Positions 54,449 through 63,713 of a DNA stretch of 64,000 bases are shown in pieces. Source of the stretch: Pseudomonadota bacterium (GTDB lineage Bacteria; Bdellovibrionota; UBA1018; CAIMNF01); the NCBI GenBank assembly GCA_027486675.1, contig JAIXOQ010000003.1:39852-103851 (forward strand), written 5' to 3'. The notes under the pieces were generated by a model, which did not search any database, was not told the origin of the DNA, and was given only the letters and a program-made list of their open reading frames with translations. The translations under genes and the position numbers were made by a program. Numbering within the stretch: position 1 is the stretch's first letter; each line of letters opens with the position of its first letter.

Positions 54449-55396
54449 TCATCTAGTTTTCATCAGCCATCTTTGGTTAAAGACTCCTGCCATCTGCGCC
54501 GCCTTTTGATTGTGTGCAGGGCAAAGATGTCGAAGGTTTTTTAGCTCTGTTTTGCCGCCAACTGCGAGCGGAATAGTGTGATCAATCTGCAGATGCGCCT
54601 TTGAAGGACACCGGGCATTGGTGCCGGAAGCAACGTACTCACATTGCCCACCGGATCTTGTGAAGATGGCTTGCTTCATTTGCATCGGAATGTATCTCGA
54701 GTACGGATCATTGGACTGCTTGGGTTGCACATCCGGTTGAGCTGGCACCGATGCCACCTTCCCCATTTGTTTCTCACGCTGTTTAATGAAGATCTTCAAT
54801 GTTTCTTTCAATAGCTCTGCAGTGGTTTGAGTCTGCGACAGTTCTTTCGCTCGCTTCAGAAGGGACAGTGTTTCTTCATCGATTAAGATTTTTACCTCGG
54901 TCAGACTTCCTGAGACCTGACGGGTGCGCTCTTGCGTAGCGACTCGGGTGGGTTCAGAGGCATGGGAGAATAGGATCTTCTCTACATTTCTTTTGGACTG
55001 TCCCAAACACTGCGCGATCAGGTCTGATTTCTTGATCTGCGGTTTTGAATCCTGATTTGGCCGATCCGCCACCGACTTTTCCGCCCGAAGGTACCGCTGA
55101 ATCAATGCCGCAGACGTCAGCGTCAGAGCGCCCTTTTCAATGTGTGTTTTCACTTCAGGCACTTCGCGCATGAGCCTCATGGCGGACACTCGTTCTGCGG
55201 CCTGACCTTCGGCGTAACCTAAACCTCTGACTACATAATCAAATAAACTAGAATAAGCATCGGCTGCATATGCCCGTCGTTTATCGACTTCCTCAAGATG
55301 AGTGAGCAGCACCAAGGTCGCAGCTTTTTCATTCTTTGCGGCCTGGCTGGTTAGATCCAAGAGTTCTAGGTCAGTGAGTTTTTTAAAATTGTTCAT
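54449..55396 (-). CDS. HNH endonuclease-domain protein, paralog 2
   Basis: A 315-residue homologue of the protein at 10513-11571: same N-terminal helical part (HLEEVDKRRAY, GYAEGQAAERVSAMRL, GALTLTSAALIQRYL) and same HNH domain (CEYVASGTNARCPSKAHLQIDH..NLRHLCPAHNQKAA), with all metal residues intact. It lies directly next to vapBC, as the first copy lies next to hicAB. Role unknown; mobile or defence-related functions are possible. Confidence 0.8.
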   Translation of the reverse strand: MNNFKKLTDLELLDLTSQAAKNEKAATLVLLTHLEEVDKRRAYAADAYSSLFDYVVRGLGYAEGQAAERVSAMRLMREVPEVKTHIEKGALTLTSAALIQRYLRAEKSVADRPNQDSKPQIKKSDLIAQCLGQSKRNVEKILFSHASEPTRVATQERTRQVSGSLTEVKILIDEETLSLLKRAKELSQTQTTAELLKETLKIFIKQREKQMGKVASVPAQPDVQPKQSNDPYSRYIPMQMKQAIFTRSGGQCEYVASGTNARCPSKAHLQIDHTIPLAVGGKTELKNLRHLCPAHNQKAAQMAGVFNQRWLMKTR

Positions 55397-55853
55397 CGCA
55401 CCAACAAGTGTAACCCCTGTTTTTTCTAGGCCTAAAATGGCTTAGAACTGCATCAAACTGGAAAAATGAACATGAACGACACCTAGCCTGATTTCATCCA
55501 GCACAGCCTCGCACAGCGAGTATTAGGGTCGATGAGGTCGAACTGAGAGATGAATATTTTTATGCGCTAAGAATCCTGTCAAGAGCCGCACGAGATTTTT
55601 CTTAAACCTTCAATCTAATGGATCCAAGATTGGTTTATTCAGTTGCTTTGACTCTCTGATCCATTTCAAAACTCCATTGAGTTATTTTTTCAGTCCCCAT
55701 CTATGCGTGAATGATAAACTCACGCCACCCGACCGCACAGGTTGGTATCCGGTTGAGTGGGAGCCTTAGGATCTCGCGCCTCAGCAGGCGCAGTCTTCCG
55801 GTGAAACACCCTAAATCCTTGTCTTCCTACCGTCCGCATGGCTTAACTACAGA
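55397..55853. other. Gap without a clear gene between the HNH gene and 55854
   Basis: The 457 bases contain A/T-rich stretches, a perfect small stem GCGCCT/AGGCGC (55778-55793) and a few short frames without gene-like features. I see no gene, tRNA or terminator; it may be eroded sequence. Confidence 0.4.
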
Positions 55854-56333
55854 ATGTTTTTTGAGACTCTCCTCTCCCTATCCTCCTGCGTTGGACTTTC
55901 AGAAGCCCTACCTAAGACCTTCGCTCCCGATGAATATGTTCTGGCCCCAATTGCAAAACACCTCAGACTTGCTCGTGTCGTTGAAACCAATGGTCAAGAT
56001 GCACTCGTCGAAGAGATTCATATTCCAGGCAATGTGCTTGGCCACAACGGGGGCTACGCTGATGGAAAACACTCGGTAGATTTTAAACTTCTTCGAAAAC
56101 GAGTGAATTGCTTTGATGCGCCCAAGGGTCAAAAGATGAGCGAAGGCTTCACACAGAAAATAAGTATTGGCGGAAAAGGCCCAAAAAAATACTCTGCCCA
56201 TGCACGTATGCTGTTCGAAGGGGGCTATGGTTCATTTTACTTGGATCCGAACGCACCAGAAAATGCCTCCCACAAGCCTTATATGAATACACCGTATATT
56301 AGGCCCATTGAGATCTCTGGACCGAAGAATTAA
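55854..56333 (+). CDS. Hypothetical protein
   Basis: The 159-residue frame has no recognised motif. It begins with a moderately hydrophobic stretch that is not a clear signal peptide, followed by a beta-rich part with Gly-rich segments. The ATG has no good ribosome site, and the true start may be elsewhere. It converges on the small gene at 56343. Coding status is uncertain; codon use is compatible. Confidence 0.5.
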   Translation: MFFETLLSLSSCVGLSEALPKTFAPDEYVLAPIAKHLRLARVVETNGQDALVEEIHIPGNVLGHNGGYADGKHSVDFKLLRKRVNCFDAPKGQKMSEGFTQKISIGGKGPKKYSAHARMLFEGGYGSFYLDPNAPENASHKPYMNTPYIRPIEISGPKN

Positions 56334-56342
56334 TCCTCTGAC

Positions 56343-56744
56343 TTACCGCCCCGTCTCTTTCTCCCGAAGCTTGCGTTCCCAAAGATCGCGGTAAGTCGCG
56401 TACTGTGTCTTCAAAGCACCGAGTCTGAACTTTAAATGCTCGGGCTGATTCCCAGCCTGAAGTGCCTTAAGCCTCTTATCTAACATGGCGTGCTTTTCAT
56501 TGGGCGGCCTGCGTTCTAAACCTGAAAAATACTGCCCGTAAAGCTGATGAACCTGCTCCATCAAAGACTGAATGGCATCACACTCCATTGTGGCTGCGAC
56601 TGAAGAACTGGGCCCCGCAGCAGCCCCCGCCGACCCAGGCGTGACGACACCCGCCTTCCCGCCCGGCCCGCTCGGCGCTGGAGTTGCACCCTCTTCTTCT
56701 TCATCCTCATACCAAGATTTACGTTTATGATCTTCAGTAGTCAT
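56343..56744 (-). CDS. Acidic-linker helical protein, unknown
   Basis: The 133-residue protein has an acidic N-terminal stretch (SWYEDEEEEG), a Pro/Ala/Gly-rich disordered linker and a C-terminal helical part with QVHQLYGQYFSGLERRPPNEKHAML, looking like a short coiled-coil hairpin. It is divergent from radA with 19 bases between starts. No family is known to me. Confidence 0.6.
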   Translation of the reverse strand: MTTEDHKRKSWYEDEEEEGATPAPSGPGGKAGVVTPGSAGAAAGPSSSVAATMECDAIQSLMEQVHQLYGQYFSGLERRPPNEKHAMLDKRLKALQAGNQPEHLKFRLGALKTQYATYRDLWERKLREKETGR

Positions 56745-56763
56745 CCCTAGGAGCGAGCATACC

Positions 56764-58209
56764 ATGAAGCAAAAAACTCAATTCAGTTGCCAGAGCTGCG
56801 GAACAGTCTCAGTGAAGTGGCTGGGCCGCTGCAATGAATGTGGCGCATGGAATAGCTACGTCGAAGAAAAAATCACAAAACCGAGCGAGCAAAAACTTCA
56901 ATCCTCTGTGCGCGAAGACTTCAGACAAGGCGGCAATGCTCCCGTGCGCCTCTCTGATCCACTCCCCGAAAGTGTCAAACGAGCGCGTACTCTAACGGGA
57001 CTCACAGAACTCGATCGCGTCCTGGGCGGTGGAATGATGCCCGATGGATTTGTGTTACTCGGCGGTGATCCAGGGATCGGAAAGAGCACGATCCTTCTGC
57101 AAGTTGCCTCCGGTTTTGCAAGCCAAGGGACCGACACTGTCCTCTACGCAAGCGGCGAAGAATCCTTAGAACAAATCCGAGGCCGCGCCATGAGGCTCAA
57201 TGTCCAAGGGTTAGATCGCATCCTGATTGCAGCAGAAACTCAAATCGAAAAAGTATTTGAGCTTGTGAAGACCCACTCACCGAAACTTCTTGTAGTCGAT
57301 TCCCTGCAAACATTTAGCACAGCCCATGTTGAAAGTGCGCCCGGCACGGTGAGCCAAGTCCGCGAAGTCACCTCCCGCCTCATGATGCTTGCGAAAAGTG
57401 CAGGGATCGCCGTGTGGTTAGTGGGTCATGTCACAAAAGATGGAAATATCGCGGGTCCAAAAGTCGTAGAACACCTAGTCGATACAGTTCTCTATTTTGA
57501 AGGCGATTCGGGCCAATCCATGCGCATGCTGAGAGCGGTGAAGAACCGATTCGGAAATACCAATGAACTTGGCGTTTTTGAAATGACCCCAGAAGGTCTG
57601 CAAGATGTCAGCAACCCTTCGGCACTCTTTCTTTCCGAACGCACAGAACCTACGGCTGGCACAGCGGTCACGCCACTTTTAGAAGGCACGCGGCCTTTGC
57701 TGGTTGAACTGCAAGCTTTGGTTGTCCCAAGCGCTTTTCCAAATCCAAAACGCACAGCCGTTGGAATGGATTCACAAAAACTATCTCTCATCACTGCGAT
57801 CTTAGAAAAATATGCGCATGTCTCGCTCGTGCAGCTTGATCTCTATTTCAATGTGGCAGGCGGCTTAAGGATCCAAGAAACCAGTGCAGACCTTGCCGCA
57901 GCGGCTGCAATTTTAAGTGCGCTCAATGAGACACCGCTTCCGGATAACACTGCATTCATCGGGGAACTTGGGCTTACAGGTGAAGTCAGACGCGTGAGCC
58001 AACTTGAAACCCGCCTAGAAGAAGCCAAAAAACTTGGCTTTAAGTGCGTCGTCGTGCCCGCAAGCCAGATTGACCGCGCCGTGAAGATCCGGGGACTAAA
58101 GTATGTGCCGATCGCGCACGTGCGGGAGCTGACTTCGTTTTCTTCGGCCCATTCGCAAGCAAAAGTGAAGCGTAGTGCCAGACTGCCTGCGCCAGCAATC
58201 GACCAGTAG
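56764..58209 (+). CDS. radA: DNA repair protein RadA
   Basis: The 481-residue protein is a full RadA: four-Cys zinc finger (C9, C12, C23, C26), RecA-like ATPase with Walker A GGDPGIGKST (residues 100-109) and LVVDSLQTF Walker B, the RadA-specific KNRFG motif, and a C-terminal Lon-protease-like domain. It extends recombination intermediates in DNA repair. An AGGAG site lies before the ATG. Its last 170 bases overlap the ureohydrolase gene on the other strand. Confidence 0.97.
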   Translation: MKQKTQFSCQSCGTVSVKWLGRCNECGAWNSYVEEKITKPSEQKLQSSVREDFRQGGNAPVRLSDPLPESVKRARTLTGLTELDRVLGGGMMPDGFVLLGGDPGIGKSTILLQVASGFASQGTDTVLYASGEESLEQIRGRAMRLNVQGLDRILIAAETQIEKVFELVKTHSPKLLVVDSLQTFSTAHVESAPGTVSQVREVTSRLMMLAKSAGIAVWLVGHVTKDGNIAGPKVVEHLVDTVLYFEGDSGQSMRMLRAVKNRFGNTNELGVFEMTPEGLQDVSNPSALFLSERTEPTAGTAVTPLLEGTRPLLVELQALVVPSAFPNPKRTAVGMDSQKLSLITAILEKYAHVSLVQLDLYFNVAGGLRIQETSADLAAAAAILSALNETPLPDNTAFIGELGLTGEVRRVSQLETRLEEAKKLGFKCVVVPASQIDRAVKIRGLKYVPIAHVRELTSFSSAHSQAKVKRSARLPAPAIDQ

Positions 58210-58990
58210 CATCAGCCACATCTAAGGATGGCGCGTACTCAAAGAATGCGATGCTCACGATCTTCTTCCGCGTTGCCGCATACCGAACCATAGCGATGAG
58301 ATCCGCGGCCATGAGGCCCTCGGCCTGCGGAGCAGATACCCCAGGCGCCACAGTCTGCGCACAAGCATCTAAGTCAATCGAGAGCGCGATGGCATGGCAG
58401 GATCGCTCTAACCGAGTCACCTCTTTGATGAAGTGGCTCAGAATACTGCTACTTCGAAGAGTTTCCCAAGTGACGACGCGAATGCCTTTCTTGTGAGCAT
58501 AGGCCCACAGCTCAGGCGCGTTGCAGTGGGACTGAATTCCAAATTCTGTGAAACGCTTTGGATCCAGATGCTTGCGCTCGATGGCTCTAAAAAAGGGGGA
58601 CCCGCTGGTCATCTGAGGCAAGTCAGAGCGCAGATCAAAATGGGCATCGACATTGATGCAACCGAGATGGGCATGGCGTTCCGATAACGCAGCGAGCCAA
58701 GGAGCGGCGTAATCATTACCTCCGCCGATCACAATCAATGGGTCCCGAATGGCGTCGATGGCCTTCTTTGCTGCCTCGTGATTGGCCTCAAGGTCGCCCT
58801 CGAGGGGGATCATCCGACAGAATGCTTCAATGGCTCCTTCTGCCAGATTTTGTCCGCGAAAATGGCCTAAAAACTGAAAACATCGAGCTGGCCCAGCCGA
58901 AGCCCCTACCCGGCCCCCCACCTGTTTCACCCCCTGGTCGTCAGGTAACCCAAGGATCGTCAGCGTTTTCTCGGTAACACGATCTTTCAT
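58040..58990 (-). CDS. Arginase/formimidoylglutamase family hydrolase
   Basis: The 316-residue protein belongs to the ureohydrolase family: IGGGNDYAAP, VDAHFDLRSD, and LSIDLDACAQTVAPGVSAP. The last is the HutG-like version of the SxDxD metal motif. In the first motif the usual metal-ligand His (GGxH) is Asn, so the metal centre may hold only one ion or be altered. The ATG at 58990 is used; a longer start is possible. The last 56 residues are basic and lie within the 170-base overlap with radA, so they may be a recent extension. Confidence 0.75.
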   Translation of the reverse strand: MKDRVTEKTLTILGLPDDQGVKQVGGRVGASAGPARCFQFLGHFRGQNLAEGAIEAFCRMIPLEGDLEANHEAAKKAIDAIRDPLIVIGGGNDYAAPWLAALSERHAHLGCINVDAHFDLRSDLPQMTSGSPFFRAIERKHLDPKRFTEFGIQSHCNAPELWAYAHKKGIRVVTWETLRSSSILSHFIKEVTRLERSCHAIALSIDLDACAQTVAPGVSAPQAEGLMAADLIAMVRYAATRKKIVSIAFFEYAPSLDVADATGRLLAQAVWHYASLLLANGPKKTKSAPARARSAHTLVPGSSRRGQSGLRARRRT

Positions 58991-59021
58991 TCCATCCACT
59001 TTGAACGGAAACTTAAGAAAA

Positions 59022-60473
59022 ATGAACAACTCTGCCGACAAACTTTGGTTTCTGTATAAAGAAGATCACCACGAGGGTCCATTCTCACTGGATGAACTGC
59101 AGGAGATGAAAAAAGCAGGATCTATTTCTGCATCGACCTACACCTGGAAGGAAGGTCAAGCAGACTGGGAGATGATTCAGGACACACCTGAAATCGCAGA
59201 GGCGCTATTTCCTAAACCAGCTCCCTCATCTGGTTCTGAATCAACCATGGTCGGAGTGCTACCTAGGAGTGAAGAATCGCAGCCAGAACCCAAGCCGCAG
59301 TCAGCCCCGACCGTGAGCCCAAGCCTACGGGCAAAACGTCCAGGCAAATCTTTGGTGCGAAGTCTAGTGTCCGCGCTGGTTGCAGTGGTGTTTGTCTTTG
59401 GCTTGATCATCGGCTCAAGTCACATCGTGCCATCTGATGTTCATAATTCTTTGCGCCCGCTCTATCTCTCGATTGCATCCAAGTCCGCAACCTTAGAGCG
59501 CATGATACAAATCCTTCCTAAACCCAATGACCTCAGCCAAGAGGAGCTCGATGAGCTGGAATCAGCACTGCTGGTTGCCAACACCGTTGAGCCTCGGATC
59601 ACGCTGCTTGCGGGCCACGGAAATCCTGCAAGACCCAATCTCTATGTGACATCCAATCTTCCTGACAAAACAGACCTCACCATTGAGTTAGTAGGAAATC
59701 CAGACACCCTGCTGAACGAGCTCACCTTCAATAGAAAAATTCGTGTTGTGCTTGATCGGGGTTTTGCAAGGAGTGAAGCGTTGATTGGCGAGGAGGGAAA
59801 ACCTATCCCCCAAGGAGAATATTCAGTAGCGGTGATGGAGACCGCACAGGGTGACGGAGCGAGCAGTCCCGGCGCAGACCGTTTTGTGATGAGAAAGATA
59901 CTTTTCCTCAATGGGGAAAAGGACAACACTTACCTCGCGAAACTGAAGACTTTTCAGGACAAAATCAAAGAAGCTTCCTCAAAGGAACTCTCTGAACTGA
60001 CGCAGTATGAATCGTTGCTGAGAGATCAATTTGAGTCTGTGCGACTCGCGATTTCAAAAAGTCTCACCGAGAAACCAGCTCCTAAGACAGCGAAGAAAAA
60101 GGTAAAGAAAGCTAAGCCAGAGCCTGTGAAGTCGAACAAGGAACTGGTCGCTAAGATCCAATCCTTCGGGAAAGCGCTTCAGCAGGTAGAAACGGTGGCG
60201 CTCACCTGGACCGACGCTTCGTTTAAAGATGTGCTCTTCTACGGAAGCATTTACCGGCTGCTGAAGGACTGCCTACCTGCCTTACGGAAATACTTTGAGG
60301 TCGCACAACTTGCAATTGAATCACCGGCTGACAAGGTGGCATTTAGGTTGAAAGAATCACAAAACGCAGCGGATGCTTCAAAAGGCTTGGGTACCGTGAA
60401 AGCCAAATTGATGGTCGTAAAAAATGCACCGAAGAGTGCGGCTGGACTACCCTTAGAAAACGGAGCTGAGTGA
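59022..60473 (+). CDS. GYF_2 (DUF4339)-domain membrane protein
   Basis: The 483-residue protein starts with a GYF_2-like domain (WFLYKEDHHEGPFSLDELQEMKKAGSISASTYTWKEG), followed by a Pro-rich linker, one membrane segment around residues 115-135, and a long periplasmic or cytoplasmic helical part with a Lys-rich segment (KPAPKTAKKKVKKAK). GYF_2 domains bind Pro-rich peptides in bacteria. The PilZ gene follows with a TGATG overlap, so the two are co-translated. Confidence 0.75.
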   Translation: MNNSADKLWFLYKEDHHEGPFSLDELQEMKKAGSISASTYTWKEGQADWEMIQDTPEIAEALFPKPAPSSGSESTMVGVLPRSEESQPEPKPQSAPTVSPSLRAKRPGKSLVRSLVSALVAVVFVFGLIIGSSHIVPSDVHNSLRPLYLSIASKSATLERMIQILPKPNDLSQEELDELESALLVANTVEPRITLLAGHGNPARPNLYVTSNLPDKTDLTIELVGNPDTLLNELTFNRKIRVVLDRGFARSEALIGEEGKPIPQGEYSVAVMETAQGDGASSPGADRFVMRKILFLNGEKDNTYLAKLKTFQDKIKEASSKELSELTQYESLLRDQFESVRLAISKSLTEKPAPKTAKKKVKKAKPEPVKSNKELVAKIQSFGKALQQVETVALTWTDASFKDVLFYGSIYRLLKDCLPALRKYFEVAQLAIESPADKVAFRLKESQNAADASKGLGTVKAKLMVVKNAPKSAAGLPLENGAE

Positions 60474-60838
60474 TGAAAGAGAAACGCAAAGCGGAACGTA
60501 GGCAAATCTTAGAAAACTTCTCATTCTTTGTCGTGGTTCCTAAACTAGGCGGCGTGAAGAAAAAGCTGCAGGACCTCAGTGAATCGGGAATCGGGTTTCA
60601 ATTTGATACACTGGGCACATTTTCACTGAAGCAGGGTGAAGAAGTAGAAATTCATTTCTACTTAAATCAGACGCTATTTCTGCCGCTGCAGGTACGGGTC
60701 GCAAGAGTTGCGGCACAAAGCCCTGAAGTCCAAGAGGTTGGTTGCGAGATCACCAGTATCAAAACGCCTGGATATTCGACTTTTCTGACCTTGGTGAAGT
60801 TGATCGATCAGCTGGAAGTGACTGCCGAAGAAGTCTAA
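60473..60838 (+). CDS. PilZ-domain protein
   Basis: The 121-residue protein is a single PilZ domain: RKAERRQ (RxxxR) at the N-terminus and DLSESGIGF (D/NxSxxG), the two cyclic-di-GMP-binding motifs. It should be a c-di-GMP receptor. It is co-translated with the GYF_2 gene and converges on the second PilZ gene, whose stop codon overlaps. Confidence 0.8.
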   Translation: MKEKRKAERRQILENFSFFVVVPKLGGVKKKLQDLSESGIGFQFDTLGTFSLKQGEEVEIHFYLNQTLFLPLQVRVARVAAQSPEVQEVGCEITSIKTPGYSTFLTLVKLIDQLEVTAEEV

Positions 60839-61290
60839 AAGTTAGAGACGCCAGTGTTCCCGGTATCACGCTGGGATACATCGGAATAAGCACGCAAGAA
60901 TCCGACAAACTGAGCCCAAGCTTTATAGGCTCGCTGCTCTCCCTGCACTTCAGCACCGAACCGAATCATACGGATGCCGTGTTCGATCACGGGTCTGGAG
61001 TTTCGAACATCCACGACCACTTCCATAAAACTCTCGGGGCTAAAATAGAGACGAATGCGTTGATTGGTCAGATCCACAGGCCAAGAGATCTCTTCTTTAT
61101 GCCGAATCTGAAATCCCAAACCCGCTTCACTCACATCGACGAGTTCAATAGGGATCAGAGTTTCGGTCTTAGAAACACCGTAGACTCCCATGAGTTCATT
61201 AAAGAAGATTCGCTCAGTGCGACGCTTACGCTCTTCAAGCTTTTTATTGCGAACTTGATCGAGCTGTATAATTCCTGAACGGTCGTCCAT
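60835..61290 (-). CDS. PilZ-domain protein, convergent
   Basis: The 151-residue protein is again a PilZ domain with ERKRRTER (RxxxR) and DVSEAGLGFQ. It is in a separate operon on the other strand, ending 4 bases inside the preceding gene. The ATG at 61290 is used; a GTG one codon earlier is possible. It has an acidic N-terminal extension. Confidence 0.8.
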   Translation of the reverse strand: MDDRSGIIQLDQVRNKKLEERKRRTERIFFNELMGVYGVSKTETLIPIELVDVSEAGLGFQIRHKEEISWPVDLTNQRIRLYFSPESFMEVVVDVRNSRPVIEHGIRMIRFGAEVQGEQRAYKAWAQFVGFLRAYSDVSQRDTGNTGVSNF

Positions 61291-61360
61291 CACTCGTACC
61301 TCTTATGTGTCTTTTCGGATGCAATCTGCGCACTCTTAACTCGGGCGCAGCAATTTACTG

Positions 61361-61549
61361 TTATTTTTTTGACGATTTTTTAATCCAGAACTCGACTAGG
61401 AGGGCTGACTTCTTCGGTTCCTTAAAGATCCTGTCCCGGATGTGGGTCGCAAGTTTAAGGACCTCAGCCTGTGTGGCAGTTTTTGCCGCTGGTGCCGGGG
61501 CGGTCGCCGCAGCAGGGGCTGGCTTACGCGCCGTTGTTCTGTTGCTCAC
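61361..61549 (-). CDS. Small Ala/Pro/Lys-rich protein
   Basis: A 62-residue frame from a GTG at 61549 with a low-complexity Ala-Pro-rich N-terminus and a helical Lys-rich C-terminus. The GTG lies inside the end of the preceding small gene (25-base overlap). Not recognised; a real small gene is plausible because of the coupled start, but coding is uncertain. Confidence 0.5.
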   Translation of the reverse strand: MSNRTTARKPAPAAATAPAPAAKTATQAEVLKLATHIRDRIFKEPKKSALLVEFWIKKSSKK

Positions 61550-61718
61550 GGCGCACGGTCTCAATCATTTCTTCAGGGACGGGTGCCACAAAAACTTCGC
61601 CATCCACCAAGGTGAAAGCAAACCAACGGTCACCTAGCTTTTGGTAAAGCACCTCGGCGTCTGTGGTTTTTGCTGTCTTTGCGTCTTTGTTATGAGTTCT
61701 TCCTGAACGTGCACTCAT
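61524..61718 (-). CDS. Small conserved-looking protein
   Basis: A 64-residue protein with a basic N-terminus and a compact part (AEVLYQKLGDRWFAFTLVDGEVFVAPVPEEM). A strong GGAGG ribosome site lies before the ATG at 61718. The family is not recognised. It starts about 100 bases upstream of hemH on the opposite strand. Confidence 0.7.
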   Translation of the reverse strand: MSARSGRTHNKDAKTAKTTDAEVLYQKLGDRWFAFTLVDGEVFVAPVPEEMIETVRREQQNNGA

Positions 61719-61819
61719 GATTCGTCCTCCTGAAATCTCTTCGGGGTTCCGACGGATTCCATTAACGTGAAAAATTTTCCCCCACTGCCAAAATGACCTA
61801 CCCGTGAAAGAATCACCCC

Positions 61820-62845
61820 ATGTCTGAAACTCATGGTGTCCTGCTGATTAACCTGGGAAGCCCTCGTTCGCCATCCATCCCCGACGTGCGCGTCTACCTG
61901 AAAGAGTTCCTGATGGATCCCTACGTCATCGACATCCCTGCGTGGCAGAGGTGGCTCTTAGTGAATGGCATTATTCTGCGATTCAGGCCCAAGAAGTCAG
62001 CACACGCGTACCAAAGCATTTGGACGGAAGCAGGGTCCCCACTGTTAGTGCACTCCAAAAATTTGGCGACAGAAGTCAGTCAAGGCTTGCGCGGCGTGCC
62101 GCTGGAACTGGGCATGCGCTACAGCCAACCGTCGATTGCGTCTGCAATACAGCGACTGAAAGCCAAGGGTGTGACGAAGATTTTAGCTCTGCCCCTCTAC
62201 CCCCAGTATTCCCTGGCCGCCACAGAAACTGCCATTGTGGTGGGCGATCGTATCGCTGCAGAACTTGGAATGAGTATCGCCTGGATCAAGGATTTCTTTG
62301 ACGCACCTTGGTTTATCGATCCAATGGCGCAAAAACTGAGGGCTGCTGTCGCTAAGTTTCGACCAGACCGCATTTTGTTTTCCTACCACGGCATTCCAGA
62401 GCGGCATGCGACCAAGGCTGTAAAGCGTGAGGACGTGTGCGTATTCGGGGATTGCTGTGCTTCTGTCAGGTCGGACAATCGTTACTGCTACCGTGCGCAG
62501 TGTTTTGCAACAACACGCGCGCTGATTCGCGGTGCAGGAATTGATGAAAAATCCACGACAGTGAGTTTCCAAAGCCGTCTTGGCCGCACGCCGTGGATTA
62601 AGCCTTACACGGACCTCTTGGTGCCGGAGATGCCGAATCAAGGTGTGAAGCGCCTGCTTGTCCTGTCCCCATCCTTCACCTCGGATTGTTTGGAAACCTT
62701 AGAAGAATTGGACATCCGTTTGCGTGCCGATTTCATGAAAGCCGGAGGGGATGCATTCCACTATCTGCCGTGCTTAAACAGCGACGGTGATTGGGCCACC
62801 GGAATTGCGGGGATGCTCAAAGAGAAGTTGGGATCGCTAGGATAA
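61820..62845 (+). CDS. hemH: Ferrochelatase with a cysteine cluster
   Basis: The 341-residue protein inserts iron into protoporphyrin. It has GVLLINLGSP at the start, the active-site His in LFSYHGIPERH, and LSPSFTSDCLETLEEL near the end. Between the halves is a cysteine-rich insert (CVFGDCC..CYRAQC) that fits the internal [2Fe-2S] cluster of the ferrochelatases of Bdellovibrio and Myxococcus. It is in the normal length range and has a 29-base overlap at the end with a convergent gene. Confidence 0.93.
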   Translation: MSETHGVLLINLGSPRSPSIPDVRVYLKEFLMDPYVIDIPAWQRWLLVNGIILRFRPKKSAHAYQSIWTEAGSPLLVHSKNLATEVSQGLRGVPLELGMRYSQPSIASAIQRLKAKGVTKILALPLYPQYSLAATETAIVVGDRIAAELGMSIAWIKDFFDAPWFIDPMAQKLRAAVAKFRPDRILFSYHGIPERHATKAVKREDVCVFGDCCASVRSDNRYCYRAQCFATTRALIRGAGIDEKSTTVSFQSRLGRTPWIKPYTDLLVPEMPNQGVKRLLVLSPSFTSDCLETLEELDIRLRADFMKAGGDAFHYLPCLNSDGDWATGIAGMLKEKLGSLG

Positions 62846-63602
62846 AACGTTCAACTCCGTCTTCGTCCTTTACCCTGAATGCATGCATGCCGTGCACGTA
62901 TTGATAAGACGCAGAACTGTGGAGTTCAGCAAGCCAGTCTTCCTGGGTGACGGGGCCGATCCATTCGATTCCTTTTTGGCGCGGTAGAGTTGGAAAAGTA
63001 GGGTGAATCACCTTGGTTTTAAAGAAGGTATAGAATCGCCATGAGGCCATAAGAGCCAAATAACTCCCTAACCCGATGTTGAGCATCGAGCTTGGCTCCA
63101 ACCAAACTACTGCAACGCCGACCGCTAAGTTAATTATTCCTGAACCAGCGGCTCCAAATCTCTTCCACTTGATTCCTTTGTTCCACTTTGCTGCTTGCTC
63201 ATTCAGGGAGGATTGCACCGCTACGTTAGGGTCCAGTGGGGATTCAAGATTCGGTCGAGCAATATTAGTGGCTTGCGCAAAGGCTTCGGCAAGCTTATCC
63301 ATGCTCTCGGTCTCTAAGAAAGAATAAGCGGCGAAGTTATCGCTAATCGCCGTTATCGCCTTTGCGGCATTTGATGTCGTGGGTGCATCTTGAAACTGGT
63401 TCAACAACACAGAGATTCGGCCGATATCAAAATACTCCCGAGGACTGATCACCTTCAGCTCGCTGTGCTCCACAAACGCAGTACACAACGCACGCTGATG
63501 CATGGGCCCAAGGATCGGAAAATTCGCGGCCCTTGCGGACTGCAGCGACCCGCCCACCAGAAAAAATGAAGCGCAGAGGGCCAGGAAGTTTAACTTTTGC
63601 AT
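62817..63602 (-). CDS. Exported protein with membrane hairpin, unknown
   Basis: The 261-residue product begins with a signal peptide (ending LQSARAANF) and has a helical region, two close hydrophobic segments around residues 150-195, and a short beta-rich C-terminus. The layout recalls the protein at 335-1351, but residue-level homology is not obvious. Function unknown. Confidence 0.7.
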   Translation of the reverse strand: MQKLNFLALCASFFLVGGSLQSARAANFPILGPMHQRALCTAFVEHSELKVISPREYFDIGRISVLLNQFQDAPTTSNAAKAITAISDNFAAYSFLETESMDKLAEAFAQATNIARPNLESPLDPNVAVQSSLNEQAAKWNKGIKWKRFGAAGSGIINLAVGVAVVWLEPSSMLNIGLGSYLALMASWRFYTFFKTKVIHPTFPTLPRQKGIEWIGPVTQEDWLAELHSSASYQYVHGMHAFRVKDEDGVERFILAIPTSL

Positions 63603-63713
63603 GGCCCAGATCCTATCAATAAGGCCTGTTAGGTTAAAGTGATAGTTTTGCTCAGCTTTACAGTCAACTCATTGACCTCTCCTTTGGGCGGGTAGCTGCC
63701 GATTAGAAGGGTG

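Noticed and set aside
55711..56079. 122-codon frame upstream of and overlapping 55854
   Set aside because: Basic, Ser/Pro-rich composition without features; the frame at 55854 is a better candidate.
61325..61375. Terminator formed by CTGCGC/GCGCAG near 61328
   Set aside because: Only six pairs, a long loop, and the T-run is 12 or more bases away on the strand without a gene ending there.
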